Assembly (NCBI GenBank): GCA_019420135.1
Contig: JAHZHS010000027.1
Location: 1 to 6,369, forward strand
Length of the DNA: 6,369 nucleotides
Direction of reading: 5' to 3'
Origin: Oscillospiraceae bacterium
Lineage (GTDB): Bacteria; Bacillota; Clostridia; Oscillospirales; Ruminococcaceae
Shown one piece after another: positions 1-4,742 of this stretch (the first letter of the stretch is position 1; the number at the start of each line of letters is the position of its first letter). Made by a program: the position numbers and the translations under genes. Below the pieces are notes generated by a model that did not search any database, was not told where the DNA came from, and was given only the letters and a program-made list of their open reading frames with translations.

Positions 1-265
1 CCTCCACAAAATAGTGCTGCAATTCGTTGGAGATCTCGGCGATCTGCACCGGGTCCACAATGCCGACCATGGAATACTGGGTGAAACGTCCATGGCCGTT
101 GGGAAATTTCTCCCGCAGCGTTTCCACGCTGACCTTGCCATCCCGGATGAAGGAGGCAGGCAGGTCGCCGCAGAGCTGGGCGGCTTTTTCCTCCAGCGTC
201 ATGCGGGAGAGCAGGTCCTCCACACGCTCGGCGACCGGACGGGAAGGGTCTTTGTAAAGGTCCAT
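1..265 (-). CDS. Glycoside hydrolase family 3 enzyme (beta-glucosidase-like), N-terminal part only
   Basis: The first 88 codons are visible; the gene runs off the left edge of the window. The start ATG (263-265) follows GGAAAGGAG (274-282) with 8 nt spacing. The protein opens MDLYKDPSRPVAERVEDLLS and continues RMTLEEKAAQL (residues 21-31). This 'YKDP..pveeRV.DLLsrMTLeEK..Ql' opening is the hallmark of GH3 enzymes. Residues 56-88 (NGHGRFTQ ... AEISNELQHYFVE) match the usual approach to the 'NelQr.f.eetRLGIP' segment. GH3 enzymes are retaining exo-glycosidases (beta-glucosidase, beta-xylosidase, beta-N-acetylglucosaminidase and others). The catalytic Asp and acid/base lie beyond the edge, so the substrate cannot be read. 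No signal peptide is present, so it is probably cytoplasmic and acts on imported oligosaccharides. It has its own promoter and operator and is insulated by a terminator from the upstream gene. Family call is firm; specificity is unknown. Confidence 0.9.
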   Translation of the reverse strand, partial: MDLYKDPSRPVAERVEDLLSRMTLEEKAAQLCGDLPASFIRDGKVSVETLREKFPNGHGRFTQYSMVGIVDPVQIAEISNELQHYFVE

Positions 266-290
266 AGATGGGGCTCCTTTCCGATAATGC

Positions 291-317
291 GTTACTTTAT
301 TTATTAAATAAAGTAAC
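291..317. promoter_or_regulatory. Perfect 27-bp palindrome, likely repressor operator for the GH3 gene
   Basis: The left arm GTTACTTTATTTA (291-303) and right arm TAAATAAAGTAAC (305-317) are exact reverse complements around a single central T (304). The core TTTATT-TATTA-AATAAA (296-312) has the same TTTATT-N5-AATAAA plan as the site upstream of the sulfatase operon. It sits 26 bp before the GH3 start codon and covers the predicted -10. No U-tract or GC stem makes it a terminator. The plan (AT-rich dyad, short spacer, overlap with the promoter) suits a sugar-responsive dimeric repressor such as a ROK or LacI-type protein. That family assignment is inference, since no regulator gene is present. 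Confidence 0.75.
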
Positions 318-338
318 AAATAAAAAAGACAATGTCAA
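310..338 (-). promoter_or_regulatory. Predicted promoter of the GH3 gene
   Basis: On the minus strand a perfect -35 TTGACA (333-338) is followed by a 17-bp spacer and a weak -10 TACTTT (310-315, 3 of 6 consensus). The -10 lies inside the left half (as read on the minus strand) of the 27-bp palindrome at 291-317, so a protein bound there would block RNA polymerase. The leader would be about 40 nt. The weak -10 is the main doubt. Confidence 0.55.
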
Positions 339-455
339 TGCCCCCCGGGGCCAAAAGGGCGGCAAAGAGGAAAGATTGGTGGGGTGCACAAATCCGGGCA
401 TGAAATTTTGTCGCCATGCCGAAGAGGGCGGCCGGGGAAAGGCAGGCAGCGGCAC

Positions 456-506
456 AAAAAGCCCCGTGCCCGGGTGCGGTGGGAACACCGGCCCGGAACA
501 CGGGGC
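456..506 (-). terminator. Intrinsic terminator of the small membrane-protein gene
   Basis: Read on the minus strand, an 8-bp GC stem GCCCCGTG/CACGGGGC (499-506 with 461-468) is followed at once by TTTTT (460-456). The stem continues inward with CCGGG/CCCGG (492-496 with 470-474) and CGGTG/CACCG (486-490 with 477-481), giving a long hairpin with a GGAA/TTCC loop. It starts 23 nt after the stop codon of the 530-1027 gene. This separates that transcript from the GH3 gene, which therefore needs its own promoter. Seen from the plus strand there is no U-tract after the stem. Confidence 0.88.
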
Positions 507-529
507 ATCTGCCGGTAAGAGCAGGGAGG

Positions 530-1027
530 TCAGGATTGCTCGGAGAAGGGATTGCCGGCATTATAGGTCTGGATGGTACTGTTCCACAGGGACTGGACGG
601 CGGTGGCCCGTTCCTTGGTGTAGCAGAGGTACAGCATGTCCCGGGGCGGCCATTCCAGGGCCAGGCGGAAACGGCCGTCCTTGTCCAGGGTGTGGGGAGA
701 AAAGTAGATATACCGTGTGCCGGTGCGTTTGGGGTCGTTATTGTTGAACACTTTCAGGCCGACCACACCTACCTCGGCAATATCCGACCAGGGCATGCAG
801 TGCATGGGAATGCCGAAAAAACTCCGGGAAAGCCCCTTCTCGTCCAGGGTGAGGGTGGACCCGTACAGCACCGAGACAAAGAGGAACAGGGCAGCCGCCG
901 CGCCGAACAGGGCGGCAGGGATCCAGCTGCCTGCCGAGGCTGCCGCCGCGGCCAGCAGGACGCAGGCGGCCACGGTGCACAGGGCAACGCCGAATTTGAG
1001 GGGATGAATGAAATAGCGGTGTTTCAT
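530..1027 (-). CDS. Small membrane protein of unknown function, two N-terminal helices plus a soluble PH-like domain
   Basis: This 165-residue protein starts with ATG at 1025-1027, preceded by AGGAGG (1036-1041) with 8 nt spacing. Two hydrophobic stretches, roughly residues 12-32 and 35-55, are alanine-rich and separated by SAGSW, so they should form a helical hairpin with both ends on the same side, probably the cytoplasm. The rest (about 57-150) is soluble. It begins STLTLDEKGL and contains a PWSDIAEVGVVG segment (79-90) and beta-strand-like RYIYFS (105-110). That 'strand, D..Gl, strand, W.dI.ev' pattern is typical of bacterial PH-like domains fused to two membrane helices. I do not recognise a specific family and assign no function. 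It lies downstream of the sulfatase operon on the same strand, but has its own promoter and terminator, so it may be an unrelated neighbour. Confidence 0.8.
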   Translation of the reverse strand: MKHRYFIHPLKFGVALCTVAACVLLAAAAASAGSWIPAALFGAAAALFLFVSVLYGSTLTLDEKGLSRSFFGIPMHCMPWSDIAEVGVVGLKVFNNNDPKRTGTRYIYFSPHTLDKDGRFRLALEWPPRDMLYLCYTKERATAVQSLWNSTIQTYNAGNPFSEQS

Positions 1028-1082
1028 GGCAGATCCCTCCTGACGGATAAATGCCGGAATACAGCGATTGGTGGATGACTAG

Positions 1083-1111
1083 AGAATATTCTCCGGGGCG
1101 CAGTTTGTCAA
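1083..1111 (-). promoter_or_regulatory. Predicted promoter of the membrane-protein gene, with a palindrome on its -10
   Basis: On the minus strand TTGACA (1106-1111, perfect -35) is followed by 17 bp and TATTCT (1083-1088, 4 of 6). A perfect 12-bp palindrome, GAGAATATTCTC (1082-1093), covers the -10 and could be an operator; its sequence is unrelated to the TTTATT-N5-AATAAA dyad. The -35 begins 22 bp after the stop codon of the distal sulfatase. I see no intrinsic terminator between them, so read-through from the sulfatase operon remains possible. Confidence 0.65.
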
Positions 1112-1133
1112 GGCGGCGTGCCGGGGACGGAGC

Positions 1134-2750
1134 TTACAGCTTGTCGCTCTCACCGGAGGCAAGCTGGAGGATACGGTACATGGGAATGTTCTGGGCAGCC
1201 AGGGCCATGACTGCCTCCTTCTTTTCCAGGGGGACGGTGTGCTTCAGATGGGCCCAGATCATCTCGCCGTTCATTCTGCCGTCGTAGGCAAAGGGGACCA
1301 CATCGCAGGTGGCCTGGTACCAGTCCAGCATTTTCAGGCGCAGCTCGGTCAGGACCGGGGCCATCCCGGGCCGGTCGGCCAGATCCTCCGTCTCTCCCGG
1401 ATCGGCCTCCAGGTCAAACAGCTGATCCGGCTCGTACAGGCGGCGGACGTACTTATACCGCCCGCAGCGCAGCATGGTGGCTTTGGTGTGGGCTACATCG
1501 TCCTCCTGGGCCTTCATGCGGGGCCAGTACTCGTTGACCGGCTGGGCGCCCTGAGGAGAGGTGGCGTGGCTTTCGTCGCAGTGCACCTCGCCCGCCAGCC
1601 GTCCGCCCTCGCAGCAGACATACTCCCGCAGGGGGGCGGCGGGAGAAGCCAGATTCTCCCGCAGGCTGCGGCCGAACTGGGTATGGTCGGGGGTGACGCC
1701 GGCCAGATCCATGGCGGTGGCGTAAAAGTCCACCAGCTCCACCAGCCCATCCCGGATGCCGGCAGTCACCGGCACACCCTTGGGCGGCTTGATGAGCAGG
1801 GGAACCCGGACCAGATTTTCCTCAAAGGTGTTCTGGTTCTTTTCGCTCAGGCCGAACTGGCCCTGGTAGTCGCCGTGGTCGCTGAAGAAGAAAATGGCGC
1901 AGTCGTCATAGATGCCCGCTTCCTTCAGGCCGTCGCACAGCCGCTGGAACTGATGATCGATCTTCAGGCACATGGCCGCATAGGTGGCGCGCAGGGCGTC
2001 CCAGTCGGCCTCGGTGTAATCCTGCAGACCCTGCCGCTGGCGGATGAGCGTCTCGATTTTCGGCTCAAAACAGCCGGGAGCCCTGGCCGCGATGCGGGGC
2101 GGCAGCTTGCTCCGGTCGATGGCGGAGAAGTAGGGATCCTCCGCCTGATAGGGCGGGTGGGGATACATCAGGCCCAGGAACAGGCAGAGGGGTTCCCCGT
2201 TGGGGGTGGGGGTCTTGGCCCGGGCGATGGCGGCGTCCACCACCTCGTCATCCGAAGTGTAATTGCGGCCCTGGGCATCCAGACCCAGCTGGCCCTTGTA
2301 GTGAGAGTAATAATCCTTGCTGCCCGGTTCGCCCCGCAGATTTTTCAGGGGCCCGGGGGCGGAGGGGGCATCGCCGCCGTAGAAGATTTCGCTGGCGTGT
2401 TTGCGGAAGGCGGCCTCATCCTGCCCGGGAAGAAAGTCGTTGCGGGCATTCATCCAGACATGGTAGCCGGCAGCCTTCAGCTCGGAGAAGATGCTGCTCT
2501 CCTCGCTGTGAAGCATGTAGCGCATGGTGCGGTGCCCGTGTACGTGGGGGTACAGCCCGGTGAGGAAGCTGCACCGGCTGGGCACACAGACCGGGTTCTG
2601 GCAGTAGGCGTTGCGGTAGGAGGCAGCTTCCTCCGCGGCAAAGCGGTCCAGAAAGGGGGTCTGCGCCGCCGGATTGCGCCCCATGTGGGCCAGGGCATCG
2701 CACTGCATCTGGTCGGGGTTGAAGATAATGATGTGGGGACGGGTATTCAT
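1134..2750 (-). CDS. Sulfatase, cysteine-type (S1 family), distal gene of the sulfatase operon
   Basis: This 538-residue member of the alkaline phosphatase/sulfatase superfamily would hydrolyse sulfate esters. The order of motifs is complete: RPHIIIFNPDQ at the N-terminus, with D13 and Q14 as calcium ligands; C-V-P-S-R at 55-59 followed by TG (64-65), where C55 would become formylglycine; YPHPPY at 196-201 with H198; SDHG at 290-293 (D291, H292 metal ligands); K304; and the C-terminal subdomain RYKYVRR ... QLFDLEADPGETEDLA (431-458). It has no signal peptide, so it should be cytoplasmic. The start ATG (2748-2750) follows AGGAG (2758-2762) with 7 nt spacing. It begins 31 bp after the stop of the upstream sulfatase, which indicates an operon. 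One oddity: the lysine segment, GKTD in the partner enzyme, reads ARND (102-105), so the usual sulfate-binding Lys is Arg here. Maturation needs an anaerobic radical-SAM activator (anSME), which is not in this window. The substrate is unknown. Confidence 0.93.
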   Translation of the reverse strand: MNTRPHIIIFNPDQMQCDALAHMGRNPAAQTPFLDRFAAEEAASYRNAYCQNPVCVPSRCSFLTGLYPHVHGHRTMRYMLHSEESSIFSELKAAGYHVWMNARNDFLPGQDEAAFRKHASEIFYGGDAPSAPGPLKNLRGEPGSKDYYSHYKGQLGLDAQGRNYTSDDEVVDAAIARAKTPTPNGEPLCLFLGLMYPHPPYQAEDPYFSAIDRSKLPPRIAARAPGCFEPKIETLIRQRQGLQDYTEADWDALRATYAAMCLKIDHQFQRLCDGLKEAGIYDDCAIFFFSDHGDYQGQFGLSEKNQNTFEENLVRVPLLIKPPKGVPVTAGIRDGLVELVDFYATAMDLAGVTPDHTQFGRSLRENLASPAAPLREYVCCEGGRLAGEVHCDESHATSPQGAQPVNEYWPRMKAQEDDVAHTKATMLRCGRYKYVRRLYEPDQLFDLEADPGETEDLADRPGMAPVLTELRLKMLDWYQATCDVVPFAYDGRMNGEMIWAHLKHTVPLEKKEAVMALAAQNIPMYRILQLASGESDKL

Positions 2751-2781
2751 AAGCAGGCTCCTGCGTTCTCAATCCGTGTCA

Positions 2782-4164
2782 TCAGTGGGTGAAGGTGTAA
2801 GTGGTCAGTCTCTTGATAATGTCGGGGTGCTCGCCAATGATGTTGTGCATCTCGTCGGGATCCTCCTCCAGGTCGTACAGCTCGTCGCTGTCGTTCCAGT
2901 TGCGGATCCACTTGTAGCGGCCGTCAGATACCATCATCATGTTGCGCAGCTCGCTGATCTGTGCGACGCGCAGGGGATCGTCCTCGCCCTTGAGCAGCGG
3001 GACCAGGGAGCGGGCGTCCATGGAGGAGGCGTCGTAGCTGGTATGGGTCAGGTCCAGGATGGTGGGGGCCAGATCCATGAGCATGGCGGGCGCGTTGCAG
3101 ACGGTGGCCTTGTCCATGCCGGGCAGGTGGATCAGCAGGGGAACACGCAGGGCTCCCTCGTACATGGTGGTCTTGGCAAACAGGCCGTGCTCGCCCATCA
3201 TCTCGCCGTGGTCGGCGGCAAAGATGATGATGGTGTTGTCCATCAGGCCGCGGCGTTCCAGCACGTCCAGCATCTGGCCCACCCAGTGGTCGATGACCTG
3301 GATGGCGCCGTCGTAGTGCAGCTTGGTGTTGTTGAGATCCGCATCGGTCATGCCCCTGGAGCGGGCCGCCCGGCGCTTGACCCATTCCGGTTTGCTTTCC
3401 AGGGAGTCATGGGGCGTTGCGGGATAGACCTTGTCGCCCAGCTTGTCGATCTCCTCCTTGGGGGGATCCCAGGGGTTGTGGGGACCGGCAAAGCTGACAA
3501 AGAAATGCCAGGGGGCATCGTCGTCGATGGTCTCCAGGAAATCACAGGCGTTGCGGCCGATGAAGGTATCCAGGAACTGATCCGCCGGCAGAACGCTGGG
3601 GGCTGCATAGTAGACCGGCTTGTTGCGCATGCGGTCGATGTAGTCCTTGTTGAGCTTTTCCAGATTGCCCGGCTGGCATGCCTCCACGAACTGCTGATAG
3701 GGACCCCAGGGCTGGACGGAACCGTCCTCATTCTTATTAAAGAGGGCGCTGTTCATCTTGCCCTCAGTTTCCCGGGACTCGGTGAAGCCCAGATGGTAAA
3801 TGATGGGCAGGGGGCGGCGGCCCAGATACCGGACCTTTTTGTGCAGATCGGTCTTGCCGGAGACCGCCACCCGGTAGCCGGAACGGCGCAGCAGCTGATA
3901 ATAGGTGACCTGGTCAAGGGGAAGGTCGGTGCTGTGCTCCAGAACGCCGCAGTGGTTGGGCATCTTGCCGGTGGCCAGGGAGGCGCGGCTGGGGGTGCAC
4001 AGGGGGGCGGTGCAGGCTGCCTGGGGGAACCACACCGAGTTCTGCCGGATGCGGTCGATGTTGGCGGTCACGATGCCGTCCCCAAGGCCGGTCATGGATC
4101 GGGTACGGAACTGGTCTGCCATAATAAAAAGAATATTGGGGCGAGTGTCGGATACGGGAGACAT
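2782..4164 (-). CDS. Sulfatase, cysteine-type (S1 family), first gene of the sulfatase operon
   Basis: This sulfatase of 460 residues carries a full active site: RPNILFIMADQ (8-18) with D17 and Q18; C-T-P-S-R at 56-60 followed by TG (65-66), C56 being the formylglycine precursor; GKTDLH (103-108) with the sulfate-binding K104 and H108; PHNPW (228-232) with H229; ADHGEMMGEHGL (317-328) with D318 and H319; K331; and the end domain GRYKWIRN ... ELYDLEEDPDE (415-438). The frame is open 44 codons further upstream to 4296. I place the start at 4162-4164 because AAGGAGG (4171-4177) lies 6 nt before it, the sulfatase fold begins a few residues later, and the longer version would cover the promoter and operator. 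No signal peptide follows from this start, so it should be cytoplasmic. It shares motifs but little other sequence with its partner, so the two probably remove different sulfate groups. Exact substrate is not readable. Confidence 0.93.
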   Translation of the reverse strand: MSPVSDTRPNILFIMADQFRTRSMTGLGDGIVTANIDRIRQNSVWFPQAACTAPLCTPSRASLATGKMPNHCGVLEHSTDLPLDQVTYYQLLRRSGYRVAVSGKTDLHKKVRYLGRRPLPIIYHLGFTESRETEGKMNSALFNKNEDGSVQPWGPYQQFVEACQPGNLEKLNKDYIDRMRNKPVYYAAPSVLPADQFLDTFIGRNACDFLETIDDDAPWHFFVSFAGPHNPWDPPKEEIDKLGDKVYPATPHDSLESKPEWVKRRAARSRGMTDADLNNTKLHYDGAIQVIDHWVGQMLDVLERRGLMDNTIIIFAADHGEMMGEHGLFAKTTMYEGALRVPLLIHLPGMDKATVCNAPAMLMDLAPTILDLTHTSYDASSMDARSLVPLLKGEDDPLRVAQISELRNMMMVSDGRYKWIRNWNDSDELYDLEEDPDEMHNIIGEHPDIIKRLTTYTFTH

Positions 4165-4170
4165 AAAAAA

Positions 4171-4177
4171 CCTCCTT
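4171..4177 (-). promoter_or_regulatory. Ribosome binding site that fixes the start of the first sulfatase
   Basis: On the minus strand AAGGAGG stands 6 nt before the ATG at 4164. No comparable site precedes the farther upstream ATG at 4296, which would add 44 hydrophobic and basic residues unlike a sulfatase N-terminus. A reader using the longest open frame would wrongly call a membrane-anchored enzyme. Confidence 0.85.
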
Positions 4178-4207
4178 GATCGGGGCGGGTCATGACGGAC
4201 CGGGATG

Positions 4208-4236
4208 TGTTTGCACTGCAGATGCAGGGGCAAACA
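4208..4236 (-). other. Hairpin in the 5' leader of the sulfatase mRNA
   Basis: The arms TGTTTGC (4208-4214) and GCAAACA (4230-4236) are exact complements. Nested inside are CTGCA (4216-4220) and TGCAG (4223-4227), giving an almost continuous stem with a small loop. It lies in the roughly 97-nt leader between the predicted transcription start and the ribosome binding site. There is no U-tract in either direction, so it is not a terminator. It could stabilise the transcript or be a protein-binding dyad in the DNA; its function is not shown. Confidence 0.5.
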
Positions 4237-4246
4237 ATACTTCTGA

Positions 4247-4269
4247 AATAAATTTATTAACAAAATAAA
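4247..4269. promoter_or_regulatory. Likely operator of the sulfatase operon, three adjacent half-sites
   Basis: TTTATT (4253-4258) and AATAAA (4264-4269) form an inverted repeat with a 5-bp spacer, the same plan as the core of the 27-bp palindrome before the GH3 gene. One more complementary pair (4252/4270) extends the arms to 7 bp. A third half-site AATAAA (4247-4252) abuts the first, making a second, spacerless 12-bp palindrome at 4247-4258. The site overlaps the predicted -10 and the start of transcription, a position expected for repression. AT-richness raises the chance of coincidence, but both the arms and the spacer length match the GH3 site exactly. Confidence 0.6.
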
Positions 4270-4296
4270 TATATTAAAAGCGCGAAGAAAAAGCAA
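4268..4296 (-). promoter_or_regulatory. Predicted promoter of the two-gene sulfatase operon
   Basis: On the minus strand TTGCTT (4291-4296, 3 of 6) is followed by 17 bp and TATATT (4268-4273, 5 of 6). Transcription would start near 4261, leaving a leader of about 97 nt. The -10 overlaps the TTTATT-N5-AATAAA dyad. The weak -35 would fit a promoter that is repressed or needs help, but that is only inference. Confidence 0.5.
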
Positions 4297-4512
4297 TTAG
4301 CGGAATCAACAAAAAACGATGCGAATTTTAGGCAGAGGAAAACGGACCGCGCGTCACGCCGGAAACAGAAGAAGATATGCCTTGAAAGGCCCCCTCTTAT
4401 ATATAGGAAAGAACCGCGGAAATGCTTGAGCGTCGGGCAGGGAACGACCCGGGAAAAGCACCCGGAGGGAACATGGTCCCCACACGGAATTTCAGCGAAA
4501 TGCTTTAATTTA
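4297..4512. other. Central part of the divergent intergenic region, no gene seen
   Basis: I find no supported gene here on either strand. A 36-codon frame starting at 4319 lacks a ribosome binding site and encodes an arginine-rich peptide of no evident family. TATATATA (4398-4405) has no matching -35 on either strand. AGGGAAC (4439-4445 and 4466-4472) and ACCCGG (4447-4452 and 4460-4465) occur as two repeated words in mirrored order around GAAAAGC. CCGGG/CCCGG (4449-4453 with 4461-4465) could form a short hairpin. Nothing else stands out. Confidence 0.6.
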
Positions 4513-4541
4513 TTGGTTTAACTTTGGTGGATTGTGATATT
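4513..4541 (+). promoter_or_regulatory. Predicted promoter of the solute-binding protein gene
   Basis: TTGGTT (4513-4518) lies 17 bp before GATATT (4536-4541). A TG at 4533-4534, one base before the -10, makes it an extended -10 promoter (TGTGATATT), which can compensate for a weak -35. The predicted start near 4548 leaves a leader of about 195 nt. This is the best pair I could find in the AT-rich island at 4500-4600, but others are possible there. Confidence 0.45.
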
Positions 4542-4560
4542 GCAAGAAAAAGATGAACAT

Positions 4561-4577
4561 GTTATTGTTTAATTAAA
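4561..4577. promoter_or_regulatory. Possible third copy of the shared operator, before the solute-binding protein gene
   Basis: GTTATT-GTTTA-ATTAAA matches the TTTATT-N5-AATAAA plan at 10 of its 12 defined positions. It lies about 13-30 nt downstream of the predicted start of transcription, where a bound repressor could block elongation or initiation. Its right part overlaps a separate perfect palindrome TTTAATTAAA (4568-4577). Because the region is AT-rich, this copy is much less certain than the two perfect ones. Confidence 0.35.
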
Positions 4578-4603
4578 TCAAAAAACGAATGCAAAAAACA
4601 AAC

Positions 4604-4708
4604 AGAAGGAGGTTGAGGATCCGAGGCAAAGGCTCCCGGGACGGGAACAGACCACCAATCCGGTGGTGGCCCGGAACAGACGGAGCAAAAGGGGGAAGCC
4701 TGCTTCCC
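4604..4708 (+). other. Structured 5' leader of the solute-binding protein mRNA
   Basis: AGAAGGAGG (4604-4612) is an excellent Shine-Dalgarno sequence with no ATG or GTG at a usable distance; the adjoining TTG is too close. Hairpin A pairs ACCACC (4651-4656) with GGTGGT (4662-4667), with an outer stem CCGGG (4636-4640) with CCCGG (4670-4674). The nonamer GGAACAGAC occurs at 4644-4652 and 4673-4681, at the two sides of this hairpin. Hairpin B pairs GGGAAG (4693-4698) with CTTCCC (4703-4708) around a CCTG loop. Neither hairpin is followed by a U-tract, so no terminator is evident. The leader may affect mRNA stability or translation. I do not recognise a known riboswitch class. Confidence 0.5.
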
Positions 4709-4742
4709 GAGTAACAGAGATTGATTTCAGGAGGAAAGAACC

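Noticed and set aside
291..317. The 27-bp palindrome as an intrinsic terminator
   Set aside because: The arms are almost wholly A/T, giving a weak RNA stem. A true GC-rich terminator lies just upstream at 456-506, and the palindrome overlaps a -10 in front of a start codon, which fits an operator better.
268..1078. Overlapping plus-strand frames across the membrane-protein region
   Set aside because: They run opposite to a gene with a promoter, ribosome binding site and terminator, and cross the terminator hairpin; their translations have no coherent composition.
1239..2792. A 517-codon open frame on the plus strand opposite the distal sulfatase
   Set aside because: It is antisense to a motif-complete sulfatase, has no ribosome binding site of note and translates to low-complexity Gly/Val/His/Gln-rich sequence. 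It reflects GC-rich codon use on the real strand.
2674..4179. A 501-codon open frame on the plus strand opposite the first sulfatase
   Set aside because: Same reason: it mirrors a real sulfatase gene, crosses the gap between the two sulfatases, and shows no family motif.
4165..4296. N-terminal extension of 44 residues on the first sulfatase, which would give a hydrophobic, membrane-like start
   Set aside because: It lacks a ribosome binding site, covers the predicted promoter and operator, and the internal ATG at 4164 has an ideal AAGGAGG 6 nt upstream.
4398..4405. TATATATA as a further -10 element
   Set aside because: No -35-like hexamer stands 16-18 bp away on either strand; TTGAAA at 4382-4387 is only 12 bp from the nearest TATATA.
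4319..4429. A 36-codon plus-strand frame in the divergent intergenic region
   Set aside because: There is no Shine-Dalgarno sequence before its ATG, and the peptide is Arg/Gly/Lys-rich without recognisable features. A chance frame is the simpler reading.
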